From Paracoccaceae bacterium (GTDB lineage: Bacteria > Pseudomonadota > Alphaproteobacteria > Rhodobacterales > Rhodobacteraceae), in the NCBI GenBank assembly GCA_023383015.1, contig JAHDXW010000014.1:39288-103287 (forward strand): DNA of 64,000 nucleotides, read 5' to 3'. Below, piece by piece: positions 9,160-17,266 of the stretch (the first letter of the stretch is position 1; each line of letters begins with the position of its first letter). Made by a program: the position numbers and the translations under genes. The notes below the pieces were generated by a model that searched no databases, was not told the DNA's origin, and saw only the letters and a program-made list of their open reading frames with translations.

Positions 9160-9929
9160 ACCGCCTGCCCCGCCTTGCGCAGCTCATCGATCAGGATCGG
9201 CACGCCCATCGTGCAGGTGTGCATCCCCAGCACCGAGGTCAGTTGCAGCACCTCCATGAGCTCCTCCTTGGTCGCGCCGTACTTCAGCGCGTTGCGGTAG
9301 TGGATCCGCAGCCCCGGCTCGTACAGGTGGGTCGTCGCGGCATCTATGGCGATGTAGATGAATTCCTTGACCTTCGGCTCCAGGGGGCCGGATTTCCACG
9401 GAATCGAGGAGAACCGCAGGTAGGTCTGGAAGAAGGCGGGGTCCAGTATCAGCAGCCCGTCCCAGAAATCGCTCCAGTAGCCACGGTTGCGAATGAACTC
9501 CTCCTTCAGCCGCTGCCGCTCGGGATCGGCGAGCAGCGCGTCCAGGTCTCCGCCCTGTCCAGCCTCCTTCAGCTCCTCGATCAGTGCAGGCACGCCCATG
9601 GTGCAGGTGTGCATGCCCAGCACCGATGTCAGCTGGAGCACCTCGAGGATCTCCTCCTTGGTCGCACCGTATTTCAGCGCGTTTTCGATGTGGATGCGCA
9701 GCCCCGGCTCGTACAGGTGGGTGGTCGATGCGTCGATGGCGATGTAGATGAATTCCTTGACCTTGGGCGGGAGCGGTCCTTGCTTCCAGGGGATCGACGA
9801 GAAATCGAGGTAGGCCGCGAAGAACTCGGGGTGAAGGGCCAGCAGCCCCTCCCAGAAGCCGCTCCAGTAGCCGCGGTTGGCGATGAATGTGCGCTTGAGT
9901 TCGTCGCGGTCGTAGGTTCTGGCGTCCAT
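9156..9929 (-). CDS. Carboxymuconolactone-decarboxylase-fold protein with two tandem CMD domains
   Basis: 257 residues made of two near-identical CMD domains (about residues 10-125 and 140-255), each containing RNRGYWSxFWxGLL or RGYWSGFWEGLL, FSSIPWK, KVKEFIYIAIDA, THLYEPGLRIH, NALKYGATKEE and LQLTSVLGMHTCTMGVP. The CxxC peroxidase motif of AhpD is not present, only a single Cys per domain (HTCTMG). The two halves repeat at DNA level with a 390-bp period. CMD proteins are all-helical oligomers; some act as decarboxylases, many are unassigned. Its place between a hydratase and an SDR suggests a step in degradation of the acid activated by the ligases. Confidence 0.88.
   Translation of the reverse strand: MDARTYDRDELKRTFIANRGYWSGFWEGLLALHPEFFAAYLDFSSIPWKQGPLPPKVKEFIYIAIDASTTHLYEPGLRIHIENALKYGATKEEILEVLQLTSVLGMHTCTMGVPALIEELKEAGQGGDLDALLADPERQRLKEEFIRNRGYWSDFWDGLLILDPAFFQTYLRFSSIPWKSGPLEPKVKEFIYIAIDAATTHLYEPGLRIHYRNALKYGATKEELMEVLQLTSVLGMHTCTMGVPILIDELRKAGQAV
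9181..9890 (-). repeat. Internal tandem duplication inside the CMD gene (390-bp period)
   Basis: Segments about 9181-9500 and 9571-9890 match along most of their length at nucleotide level; landmarks GGCACGCCCAT (9199 and 9589), AGCTC(A/C)TCGATCAG (9181 and 9571) and CGGTTG near 9484/9874 keep an exact 390-bp offset, i.e. 130 codons. The copies differ at scattered, largely third-codon positions, so the duplication is in frame and has been under selection. Confidence 0.9.
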
Positions 9930-9947
9930 GTCGGTCCTCCCCTGTGG

Positions 9948-10745
9948 TCAGGTCTTGCGGGCCGACCGGCTGGCAAAGCCGGCCATTGCCGTTGCGAAGG
10001 CGGGCATTCGTGCGGCGGCACGATAGGCGGCGCGCTCGGCCGTCAGACCGGCCGTCAGATCGGCCCTCAGCGAAAGCCGCACGAGGCGCTTGAGGCCCGA
10101 GGCTACCGCGGGGTCGCGCGCCGCGATTTCCTGCGCCAGCGCCAGCGCATCGTCCTGCAGCGCCGACGGATGGGAGACGCGGGTGACGATGCCCCAGAGG
10201 GCGGCCTCGGCGGCGGTGAGGCTGCGCGCCGACAGCACGAGGTCGAGGGCGCGCTGCAGCCCGACGCAGCGCGCCAAGCGCTGTGATCCGCCGGCGCCAT
10301 GAATCGCCCCGATGGTGATGTGGGGGTCGCGGATGGTGACATCAGCGCCGGCCATCACGATGTCGCAGCAGAGCAGCGTCTCCAGGCCGCCGCCCATGAC
10401 AAGCCCGTTCGCCACCCCGATCACCGGCCGGTCGAGCGTATCGAGATCGTCGATGAAGCGATTGAGTTCGCGCAGGAAAGCGACGGTCTCGGGGCTGTCG
10501 GGGCCGTGGGCGGCCAGGAACTTCAGGTCCGCACCGCAGCAGAACGCCCGCCCGGCACCGGTGACGATCACGGCCCGGACCCCGCAGTCGTCGGCGATGG
10601 CGGCAAGTGCCGCGTTCAGGGCCCGGACGAGGCCGGGGGAGAAGGCATTCATCGCACCGGGTCGGTCGATGGTCAGCCGCACGACGGCGTCCAGCCGCTC
10701 GACCCGCAGCCCCGGCGCTTCCCAGTCCGTGGAGGTGCCCGCCAT
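9948..10745 (-). CDS. Enoyl-CoA hydratase/isomerase-family protein, one catalytic Glu replaced
   Basis: 265 residues of the crotonase fold. Oxyanion-hole regions are present (GRAFCCGADLKFL at 65-77 and LVMGGGLETLLCCD at 115-128). Glu122 sits where the first catalytic Glu of enoyl-CoA hydratase (E144 in the rat enzyme) is found, but the second (E164) position reads DPHITIG, giving His142, and the usual proline after it is His149. This makes simple hydration uncertain; other crotonase reactions (isomerase, hydrolase, lyase) are possible. The start codon abuts the stop of the upstream ligase. Confidence 0.87.
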   Translation of the reverse strand: MAGTSTDWEAPGLRVERLDAVVRLTIDRPGAMNAFSPGLVRALNAALAAIADDCGVRAVIVTGAGRAFCCGADLKFLAAHGPDSPETVAFLRELNRFIDDLDTLDRPVIGVANGLVMGGGLETLLCCDIVMAGADVTIRDPHITIGAIHGAGGSQRLARCVGLQRALDLVLSARSLTAAEAALWGIVTRVSHPSALQDDALALAQEIAARDPAVASGLKRLVRLSLRADLTAGLTAERAAYRAAARMPAFATAMAGFASRSARKT

Positions 10746-12347
10746 TCAGGCCCCCGCCGCGCCGCGGCGCGCCGATCCCGCGCGTTCGCCGCGGTCATGC
10801 AGGTCGCCGGCGCCATCCGCCTCGCGCAGCAGATATTTCTGGATCTTCTGGTTCGGCGTCTTGGGCAGCGCATCGAGGAACGCAAGGTAGCGTGGCACCC
10901 AGAACCGCGGCATCTGCGCGTCGCAGAACTCCCATACCTGTGCGGCCGTCAGCGCCTTGCCCGGGGCGCGGACGATGCAGACCTTCACCTCGTCCTCACC
11001 GAGGTCGGACTTGACCGCGACTGCCGCGCATTCCAGCACCTCCGGAATGCGGTTCACGACGCTCTCGACCTCGAAACTCGAGATGTTCTCGCCCCGGCGG
11101 CGGATCGCGTCCTTCTTGCGGTCGACGAAGTAGACATAGCCGTCGGCGTCGCGTCGGGCGGAATCGCCGGTGTGGAACCACTGATTCCGGAACGCGGCCA
11201 GGCTTTCGCGCGGCATGTTGTAGTACTCGCCCAGCATCGCGAAGGGCTGGCGCGGGCGCACCACGATCTCGCCTACCTCGCCCGGGCCGACGATGTTGTC
11301 GGCGTCGTCCACGAGCGCGACGTCGAATGTGTCGGTGTTGAACAGCCCGCACGAGCCCCGGCGCCGCTCGGCATCGAGCGGGGTGTAGGTGACAATTCCG
11401 GTTTCCGTCGAGCCGAAGACCTCGATGATGCGGCAGTTGAACCGCTTCTCGAAGGCGTCGTTCTGCTGGCCTATGTAGAAGCGGCGGGCCGGCTGGGTGG
11501 CGTCGTCGGGGCGCGCCGGCTGTTTTAGCAGGATCGGGATCATCGAGAAGATGCCATGGGCGATGGTGGCTTCCGCCGCGCGCACCTCGTCCCAGAACTG
11601 GCTGGCCGAGAAACGTTCCACCACCGTGACATGCGCGCCGATCATCAGTGACGGCAGGAAGCCCAGCCAGGTCGCGATGGCGTGGAACTGCGGCAGGCAG
11701 GAATGCAGCCGGTCCGCGGGCACGAGGCCAACGCAGCGCGCCCAGTCGAGCGCGAAGGTCATCACATGGCAGTTGCTGGCAAGGACGCCCTTCGAAGGAC
11801 CCGTCGTGCCCGAGGTGAACGAGATCGCGTGCGGATCGGTATAGTGTGGCCGGGCGTCGGGTTCGCGGTCGTGCTCGGCCGCGGCGGCGGCGATCGGGGT
11901 CAGCGTCCGGCCTTTCAGCGCCGCCACTCCGTTGCCGCCGCGCACGAGAACGTGGGTCAGCGCCGGCAGATGGTCGGCGACCGCGATCAGGCGATCCAGC
12001 CAGTCGGCCTCGATCAGGAGGTGGGTGACGTCGGCCTTGGCAAGCTGGTAGGCGAGGATGTCGCCGCGATAGTCGGTGTTGATCGGCACATAGATTGCGC
12101 CAAGCTTGCCGCAGGCGAACCAGCCCCACAGGAATTCGGCGCTGTTGCCCAGCATCAGCGCCACCTTGCCGCCCGGTCCAACCCCCAGCCGCGCCAGAAG
12201 CGCCGCGACCCGGTTTACTGAGGCGTTGAAGTCGCCGACGCTCTGGTCCAGCGCCCCGATCCGCAGCAGCGGGCGGTCCGGATGTGCCTCGGCGCGATCG
12301 CGAAGCATCGGGCCGATCACGCGGCGCTCAAGCGGCCAGGCCTCCAT
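10746..12347 (-). CDS. AMP-dependent acyl-CoA ligase (CaiC-like), first gene of the minus-strand arm
   Basis: 533 residues when started at ATG 12347, chosen over an upstream in-frame ATG because an AGGGGGGAGGAC ribosome site lies directly in front and the homologous start MEAWPLERRV fits. ANL motifs: SFTSGTTGPSKGVLASN, EVFGSTETGIVTYT, YFVDRKKDAIRRRGENIS and the catalytic lysine in PKTPNQKIQKYLL. It activates a carboxylic acid as CoA thioester. A palindromic operator lies about 50 bp upstream, between this gene and the TetR gene. It heads the set ligase, hydratase, CMD, SDR, second ligase. Confidence 0.92.
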   Translation of the reverse strand: MEAWPLERRVIGPMLRDRAEAHPDRPLLRIGALDQSVGDFNASVNRVAALLARLGVGPGGKVALMLGNSAEFLWGWFACGKLGAIYVPINTDYRGDILAYQLAKADVTHLLIEADWLDRLIAVADHLPALTHVLVRGGNGVAALKGRTLTPIAAAAAEHDREPDARPHYTDPHAISFTSGTTGPSKGVLASNCHVMTFALDWARCVGLVPADRLHSCLPQFHAIATWLGFLPSLMIGAHVTVVERFSASQFWDEVRAAEATIAHGIFSMIPILLKQPARPDDATQPARRFYIGQQNDAFEKRFNCRIIEVFGSTETGIVTYTPLDAERRRGSCGLFNTDTFDVALVDDADNIVGPGEVGEIVVRPRQPFAMLGEYYNMPRESLAAFRNQWFHTGDSARRDADGYVYFVDRKKDAIRRRGENISSFEVESVVNRIPEVLECAAVAVKSDLGEDEVKVCIVRAPGKALTAAQVWEFCDAQMPRFWVPRYLAFLDALPKTPNQKIQKYLLREADGAGDLHDRGERAGSARRGAAGA

Positions 12348-12396
12348 TGTCCTCCCCCCTCGGCGGTGCTCCGGCGTCCTGCCCTCTGGTCGCGCC

Positions 12397-12416
12397 AATC
12401 AAACGATTGTTTGATT
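12397..12416. promoter_or_regulatory. Probable TetR operator O1
   Basis: AATCAAACGATTGTTTGATT, an almost perfect palindrome (mismatches only in the centre). Core is CAAAC-N4-GTTTG. It lies between the divergent-regulon repressor gene (12488-13138) and the ligase operon start at 12347. The same core recurs three times at the promoters of the plus-strand arm (13224, 16005, 16032), which is the main reason to call it an operator. Confidence 0.75.
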
Positions 12417-12487
12417 TCTTGCCACGAAGCCAGGGCCCCATCAAGTCCGTTGTTGGCGGTGCGGCGCCAGGGGCGCGCGCCCGCTGA

Positions 12488-13138
12488 TCACTCCGCCTCG
12501 GTTTGCCGGCGCAGGAGGTCCACCATGTGTACCGCTATCTCGGCCGGGGTCTTGCCGCCCTTGCTGCGGTACCAGACGACCGACCAGGCAAGCTGCGACA
12601 GGAGTGCAAGGCGCCACAGCGTGCGGTCGACCCACGGCGCCAGCGGCAGGTCGTCGACGATGTCGCGGAAGACCTTCTCGAACGCGTTGCGGTGCGACAC
12701 GAGCACGGCGCGCAGCGCATCATCGCGGCGGCGCGGGAACTCGGTCACCACCACCTCGGCAAACTTGCGCTCGGCCACGAGGACCTCGGCGTAGTTGGCC
12801 GAGGCCTGAAGCAACCTGTCCCACGGACTGGCGGAAGGGTCGATCCCGGCGCAGACGTGGTTCATGATCCGGCGTACCGCCTCCTCGTGCACGGCGATCA
12901 GGATCTCCTCCTTGGACGCGAAATGATAGTAGATCGAGCCGGCGAGCATCCCGGTCTTCCTGGCTATGTCGCGCATCGCCGTCGCATCGTAGCCGGCAAC
13001 CGAAAAGCATTCGGCGGCGGCCTCGATGATGTCCTCGCGGCGTGACCGCGGCGCGACACCGGAGGGCCCCGCGTCGTCGGCCTGCGTCACACCCGCGTTG
13101 CGGGCCGGTCTCGCGGTCCTTCGCGCGTCGGTTCTCAT
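12488..13138 (-). CDS. TetR-family transcriptional repressor of the acyl-CoA regulon
   Basis: 216 residues from ATG 13138 (an ATG 33 bp upstream is possible). The N-terminal winged part has the TetR helix-turn-helix AMRDIARKTGMLAGSIYYHFASKEEIL after an Arg-rich, disordered ~35-residue leader; the C-terminal helical domain should bind the inducer. It lies between the two arms of the acyl-CoA catabolic cluster, and palindromes with core CAAAC-N4-GTTTG lie both upstream (13224) and downstream (12397) of it. TetR repressors of fatty or branched acyl-CoA catabolism usually release DNA on binding an acyl-CoA; that effector is an inference here. Confidence 0.88.
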   Translation of the reverse strand: MRTDARRTARPARNAGVTQADDAGPSGVAPRSRREDIIEAAAECFSVAGYDATAMRDIARKTGMLAGSIYYHFASKEEILIAVHEEAVRRIMNHVCAGIDPSASPWDRLLQASANYAEVLVAERKFAEVVVTEFPRRRDDALRAVLVSHRNAFEKVFRDIVDDLPLAPWVDRTLWRLALLSQLAWSVVWYRSKGGKTPAEIAVHMVDLLRRQTEAE

Positions 13139-13223
13139 GCGTCCCCCGGCATTTCCTTGACCATTACGCACCCAGCATACGATCTTCGGGTCGCCATGCC
13201 ATAGAACCAGAGCGTGGTCGGGG

Positions 13224-13243
13224 AATCAAACAAACATTTGTCA
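13224..13243. promoter_or_regulatory. Probable TetR operator O2
   Basis: AATCAAACAAACATTTGTCA. The left half is identical to O1 (AATCAAAC) and the right half is ATTTG in place of GTTTG. It lies in the 156-bp gap between the TetR gene (start 13138, minus) and the AMACR-like gene (start 13295, plus), so it could control both directions. Confidence 0.6.
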
Positions 13244-13294
13244 GGTGAGTGTCATCCGGCTAACTTGGCGCCGAATCGCGTCGGTGGAGGGGCG

Positions 13295-14485
13295 ATGCCG
13301 CAGCAGGACCGAACGCAAGCGACGGTGCGTCCGCTGACAGGGCTGCGCATCCTCGACCTGACGCGGCTTCTGCCCGGCGGCTTCGCAACCGGGATGCTGG
13401 CGGAATTCGGCGCTGACGTACTGAAGATCGAGCAGCCAGGAAGCGGCGATTACTGGCGCGAGGAGGAGCCCCGGCTCGGCGGCATGGGAGCGCGCTTCGT
13501 CGCGCTGAACCGGGGCAAGCGCAGCCTGTCGCTGAACCTCAAGGATCCGCGCGGGCGGGCGATCCTGCTCGACCTGTGCAGGACGGCGGACGTGCTGGTC
13601 GAAAGCTTCCGACCCGGCGTGATGGAGCGGATGGGGCTTGGCGTTCCGGTGCTGCGGGCAGGCAACCCGCGGCTTGTCCTGGCATCGCTGAGCGCCTTCG
13701 GGAACAGCGGGCCGTGGCGCGACATGGCCACGCACGACGTGAACGTGATGGGACTTGCCGGCGCGCTGGACCTCAGCGGTGATGCCGACGACGTCCCCGC
13801 GGTGCCGGGAATCCCGTTTGCAGACATCGGCGGGGCCCTGGCGACCGTGGTTGCCGTTCTCGTCGCTCTGCGCCGGCGCGACGCCACGGGCGAGGGCCAG
13901 GTGGCCGAGGTCGCGATGTTCGACGCGCTGGCATACTGCCTGTCGTCGACGGCGGCGGAGGCAATGGCCCTTGGCGTGTCGCCGCGGCGGGGTGAGGCGC
14001 CGGTGCTGGGGGGGGCGGCATGGTACCGGGCCTATCGGACGGCCTGCGGCGGGGCGATGGTGGTCGGCGCCTACGAGCCGAAGTTCTGGGCGGCCTTCTG
14101 CACGCGGGCGGGCTGCGCCGAGCTGATTCCGCTGCAGTTCGGGCCGCTTCCCGTACAGCGCCAGATGATGGCCCGCCTTTCGGAGCTGTTCGCGACGCGC
14201 AGCCGGGCCGAATGGGTGGAGTTGCTGGACGGCCTCGACTGCTGTGTCACGCCGTCGTTGGAACTGGCCGAGGCGCTGGACAGCCCGCAGATGCAGGTGC
14301 GCGGGCTGGTGCAGCGGGATGCGTCCGGCCATGCCGGCATCCGCAACCCGGTTCGCCTTGAGGGGATCGACCTCTCTGCCGCCGGCCCGGCGCCATGGCA
14401 TGGCGCCGACAGCGACACGGTGCTTGCGGGGCTGGGGCTGGACGCAGACGCCATCGCGGCGTTGCGTTCCGACGGGGTGATCTGA
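13295..14485 (+). CDS. CaiB/BaiF family protein, alpha-methylacyl-CoA racemase-like
   Basis: 396 residues from ATG 13295, preceded by GGTGGAGGGG; the open frame extends upstream to a GTG at 13214 but that part looks non-coding and overlaps operator O2. Family-III CoA-transferase fold: LTGLRILDLTRLLPGGFATGMLAEFGADVLKIE at the N-terminus. His147 (THDVN) and Asp177 (FADIGG) are spaced exactly 30 residues apart, as are the His/Asp catalytic pair of alpha-methylacyl-CoA racemase (H126/D156 in the mycobacterial enzyme), so racemase is favoured over CoA-transferase. This would serve beta-oxidation of 2-methyl-branched acyl-CoAs. First gene of the plus-strand arm. Confidence 0.82.
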   Translation: MPQQDRTQATVRPLTGLRILDLTRLLPGGFATGMLAEFGADVLKIEQPGSGDYWREEEPRLGGMGARFVALNRGKRSLSLNLKDPRGRAILLDLCRTADVLVESFRPGVMERMGLGVPVLRAGNPRLVLASLSAFGNSGPWRDMATHDVNVMGLAGALDLSGDADDVPAVPGIPFADIGGALATVVAVLVALRRRDATGEGQVAEVAMFDALAYCLSSTAAEAMALGVSPRRGEAPVLGGAAWYRAYRTACGGAMVVGAYEPKFWAAFCTRAGCAELIPLQFGPLPVQRQMMARLSELFATRSRAEWVELLDGLDCCVTPSLELAEALDSPQMQVRGLVQRDASGHAGIRNPVRLEGIDLSAAGPAPWHGADSDTVLAGLGLDADAIAALRSDGVI

Positions 14486-14500
14486 CAGGGGGGAACGGGG

Positions 14501-15661
14501 ATGCGCGTTTCGGTGGCCGGAATCGGATCAACCCGCTTCGGGCGGCACGAGGGGGCGACACCACAGGCTCTGGCGATCGCCGCGGCGCGCGACGCCATCC
14601 TCGATTCAGGGATCGACCGGGGCGAGATCGGTGCCCTCTACCTTGGCAACTTCGTATCAGGCGTGCTGACTGGCCAGGAGGTCCTTGCGGGCCTTGTTGC
14701 CGATGGGCTGAACGTGCAGGGCATCCCGGCGACCAAGGTCGAGGGTGCCTGCGCCTCGGGCGGGATCGCCTTCCGCCATGCGGTGATGGCGGTCGCCTCG
14801 GGACAGGTGCGGGTGGCGCTGGCGGTCGGGGTCGAGTGCATGACCGGGGCAGACACGACGCGCGTGACCGGGGCGCTGAACTGCGCGATGGACAACACGA
14901 CCGACGGTGCCGCGGGCCTGACCTATCCGGGGCTGTTCGGCCTGGTCTGGCAGGCGCATGCCGCGCGCCACGGCACCGGCCGCGACGATGTCTCGGCGGT
15001 GGTGGTGAAGAACAAGCGCAACGGGCTGCGCAATCCGCTGGCGTCGATGGGCGCGACGCTGACCGTGGACGAGGTGTCGGCGGCCCGGCCGATCGCCGAT
15101 CCGATCCGGCTGTTCGATTGCTGCGGCATTTCCGATGGCGCTGCGGCTGTGGTGGTGACGGCGGCGGACCGGCTGTCGGGCCATCCCGGCCCGCGGATCG
15201 ACATCCTTGCCGCCGCCCAGTCCAGCGGCCCGGCCCGCATCGCCGGGCTGCGGGACCTGCTGAGCTTTCCCGCCACCGTCCGGGCGGCCCGTGCGGCCTA
15301 CGCGCAGGCCGGCCTCGGGCCGGGTGACATCGATCTGGTCGAACTGCATGACTGCTTCTCGGTCGCCGAGATCGTCGACAGCGAGGACCTGGGTCTGGTC
15401 CCTCCCGGAGCCGGAGGCGGCTGGGCGCGCGAGGGACGCACCGACATCGGCGGTACCATTCCGATCAACGCCTCGGGCGGGCTGCTTGCCAAGGGGCATC
15501 CGGTGGGGGCCACCGGCCTCGGCCAGATCCACGAGGTCGTTCGCCAGTTGCGGGGTGTCCATCCGAACCCGGTGCCCGGTGCGGCGATCGGGATGGCCCA
15601 CAACCTCGGCGGTACGGGCATCGCCTGCACAGTCACGATCCTTGGGCGCGCCGATGCATGA
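14501..15661 (+). CDS. Thiolase of the SCP-x / non-decarboxylating type
   Basis: 386 residues. Nucleophilic Cys84 in EGACASGGIAF, the HDCFSVAE motif around residue 285 and the C-terminal GGLLAKGHPVGATGLGQ are all present; the C-terminal second Cys lies in TGIACTVTIL. This branch (sterol-carrier-type thiolases) cleaves bulky or branched 3-oxoacyl-CoAs and is generally encoded beside a DUF35 protein, exactly as here (8-bp overlap with the next gene). It is 15 bp downstream of the racemase-like gene. Confidence 0.9.
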   Translation: MRVSVAGIGSTRFGRHEGATPQALAIAAARDAILDSGIDRGEIGALYLGNFVSGVLTGQEVLAGLVADGLNVQGIPATKVEGACASGGIAFRHAVMAVASGQVRVALAVGVECMTGADTTRVTGALNCAMDNTTDGAAGLTYPGLFGLVWQAHAARHGTGRDDVSAVVVKNKRNGLRNPLASMGATLTVDEVSAARPIADPIRLFDCCGISDGAAAVVVTAADRLSGHPGPRIDILAAAQSSGPARIAGLRDLLSFPATVRAARAAYAQAGLGPGDIDLVELHDCFSVAEIVDSEDLGLVPPGAGGGWAREGRTDIGGTIPINASGGLLAKGHPVGATGLGQIHEVVRQLRGVHPNPVPGAAIGMAHNLGGTGIACTVTILGRADA

Positions 15662-15992
15662 CCCGGTTGTGGAACTGTTCGAATGCGCCGCCTGCGGGCA
15701 CCGCCTGTCGCACTTTGCGGAGATCTGCCCGGGCTGTCTCGGCGACGCGCTCCGGCCGGTCGCGGTGCCTGCGGCGGCGGTGCTGGAAAGCTGGACGTTG
15801 ATTCGCAGGCCGGCGCCGGCGCATGCGGGGGCAGGGCCCTTTGCGGTGGGCGTGGCGCGGCTTGCCGAGGGCGGCCAACTTGTTAGCGGCCGGATCGCGG
15901 GCGAGGCCGAAGGTCTTGGCGTCGGCTCTGCGGTCACGCTTGCGCGCGACGCGGGCGGCCGGATCACCATCCGCGCCGCCGGCGCGGGATGA
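15654..15992 (+). CDS. DUF35 zinc-ribbon/OB-fold partner of the thiolase
   Basis: 112 residues starting with ATG 15654, overlapping the thiolase stop. A rubredoxin-like zinc ribbon is visible as CAAC at the N-terminus and CPGC 17 residues later, followed by a small beta-rich OB-fold (VGVARLAEGGQLVSGRI, GSAVTLARDAGG). DUF35 proteins form complexes with SCP-x thiolases or ketosteroid-type aldol lyases and are required for their activity or stability. It ends the first plus-strand transcription unit; the next promoter follows at about 16005-16056. Confidence 0.87.
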   Translation: MHDPVVELFECAACGHRLSHFAEICPGCLGDALRPVAVPAAAVLESWTLIRRPAPAHAGAGPFAVGVARLAEGGQLVSGRIAGEAEGLGVGSAVTLARDAGGRITIRAAGAG

Positions 15993-16004
15993 CCGGGAAA
16001 CAGC

Positions 16005-16024
16005 CGTCAAACGGTCGTTTGTTC
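16005..16024. promoter_or_regulatory. Probable TetR operator O3
   Basis: CGTCAAACGGTCGTTTGTTC, core CAAAC-GGTC-GTTTG (a perfect CAAACG/CGTTTG inverted repeat apart from the centre). It lies just upstream of the predicted -35 box of the acyl-CoA dehydrogenase operon, 27 bp from O4 (same helical face is not exact, about 2.5 turns). Confidence 0.75.
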
Positions 16025-16027
16025 TTC

Positions 16028-16055
16028 TTGCTTTCAAACTATCGTTTGGTAGAAT
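16028..16055 (+). promoter_or_regulatory. Promoter of the acyl-CoA dehydrogenase operon
   Basis: TTGCTT at 16028-16033, 16-bp spacer, TAGAAT at 16050-16055, about 60 bp before the TTG start of the dehydrogenase. The region is markedly AT-rich against its surroundings. Operator O4 fills the spacer. Confidence 0.6.
16032..16051. promoter_or_regulatory. Probable TetR operator O4
   Basis: TTTCAAACTATCGTTTGGTA, core CAAAC-TATC-GTTTG. It lies between the candidate -35 and -10 boxes, so repressor binding would block polymerase directly. Confidence 0.72.
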
Positions 16056-16115
16056 TTTACAGGTGAGGGCGGCGCCGGAGCCTGCCTGCGCCCCCGCCGG
16101 TACGGGAGAACAGCC

Positions 16116-17264
16116 TTGCACTTCGAGATGACGCCCGACCAGGTCGAGCTTCAGCGGATGGTCCGCGATTTCGCGCTGTCCGAGATCGCCCCCGCCCAGG
16201 AGCAGATGGACCGCGACCACGACTTCCCCGCCGAACTGTGGCGCAAGTGGTCCGACCTCGGAATGGCCGGAATCATGATCCCGCAGGAGTACGGCGGCAG
16301 CGGCATCGATTCGCTCAGCTATGTCATCGCGATGGAGGAGGTGGCGACGGTCAGCCAGACCTTCGCGCTGATCTGGCAGGTGCATGTGCTGGTCGCCAAC
16401 ATGTATGCCGGTCTCGGCACCGCCGCACAGAAGGAACGCTGGCTGCCGGTATTCGCAAGGGGTGAGAAGCTCGCGGCCTTCGGCCTGACCGAACCGGGCG
16501 CGGGGTCGGACGCCGGCGGGGTTCGCACCCGGGCCGCGCGCGATGGCAACGACGCATGGGTCATCAACGGCAACAAGATCTTCATCTCGAATGCCGGCAC
16601 TCCGATCTCCGACGGCCTCGTCGTGATGGCGGCGACGGGCGACCGGCCGAATGGCAAGCGGGCGATCTCCAGTTTCATCGTCGAGGCCGGCACCCCCGGA
16701 TTCAAGCTGGGCCAGTCATTCAGCAAGATGGCCTGGCATGGCATGGACAACCGCGAACTGGTGTTCGAGGACTGCCGCATCCCCGCCGAGAACCTGCTGG
16801 GGCAAGAGGGGCGCGGGCTGAGCCAGGCGCTGGGCGGGCTCAACCTCGGACGGATCGTGTTCGGCATCCTCGGTGTCGCGATGATCCGGGCCTGTCTCGA
16901 GGAATCGCTGGCATATGCGAAGGGCCGGCACCAGTTCGGGCAGCCGCTGTCGAGCTTCCAGCTGACGCAGGCAAAGCTCGCGGACATGGCGACGCATGCC
17001 GAAACCGTGCGTCGCTTCGTCCATTACGTCGCCTGGCTGCACGCCCAGGGGCGCGAGTGCCATACCGAGGCGGCGATGGCCAAGCTGATCGGCACACGGC
17101 TGTCGACGCAGGCCGCGCTGGATGCATACCAGATCCACGGTGGCTATGGCTTCATGCACGAATACAAGGTCAACCGCCTGCACAGGGAATCGAAGATCCT
17201 CGAGATCGGCGAGGGCACGAACGAAATCCAGCAGTTGCTGATCGCCCGGGGACTGGGGTGCTGA
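16116..17264 (+). CDS. Acyl-CoA dehydrogenase
   Basis: 382 residues, the usual length. TTG 16116 is chosen because GGGAG lies 8 nt upstream; ATG 16128 would place it too far. FAD and substrate regions are standard: FGLTEPGAGSDAGG near residue 125-140, GNKIFISNAGT, and the C-terminal YQIHGGYGFMHEY then IGEGTNEIQQLLIARGL. The Glu of EGTNEIQ is at the position of the catalytic base of medium-chain enzymes. It introduces the 2,3-double bond in an acyl-CoA, passing electrons to ETF. It heads the second plus-strand unit under operators O3 and O4. Confidence 0.93.
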   Translation: MHFEMTPDQVELQRMVRDFALSEIAPAQEQMDRDHDFPAELWRKWSDLGMAGIMIPQEYGGSGIDSLSYVIAMEEVATVSQTFALIWQVHVLVANMYAGLGTAAQKERWLPVFARGEKLAAFGLTEPGAGSDAGGVRTRAARDGNDAWVINGNKIFISNAGTPISDGLVVMAATGDRPNGKRAISSFIVEAGTPGFKLGQSFSKMAWHGMDNRELVFEDCRIPAENLLGQEGRGLSQALGGLNLGRIVFGILGVAMIRACLEESLAYAKGRHQFGQPLSSFQLTQAKLADMATHAETVRRFVHYVAWLHAQGRECHTEAAMAKLIGTRLSTQAALDAYQIHGGYGFMHEYKVNRLHRESKILEIGEGTNEIQQLLIARGLGC

Positions 17265-17266
17265 CG

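Noticed and set aside
7039..9300. 753-residue plus-strand open frame
   Set aside because: Antisense to the ligase and SDR genes, no motifs, no ribosome site.
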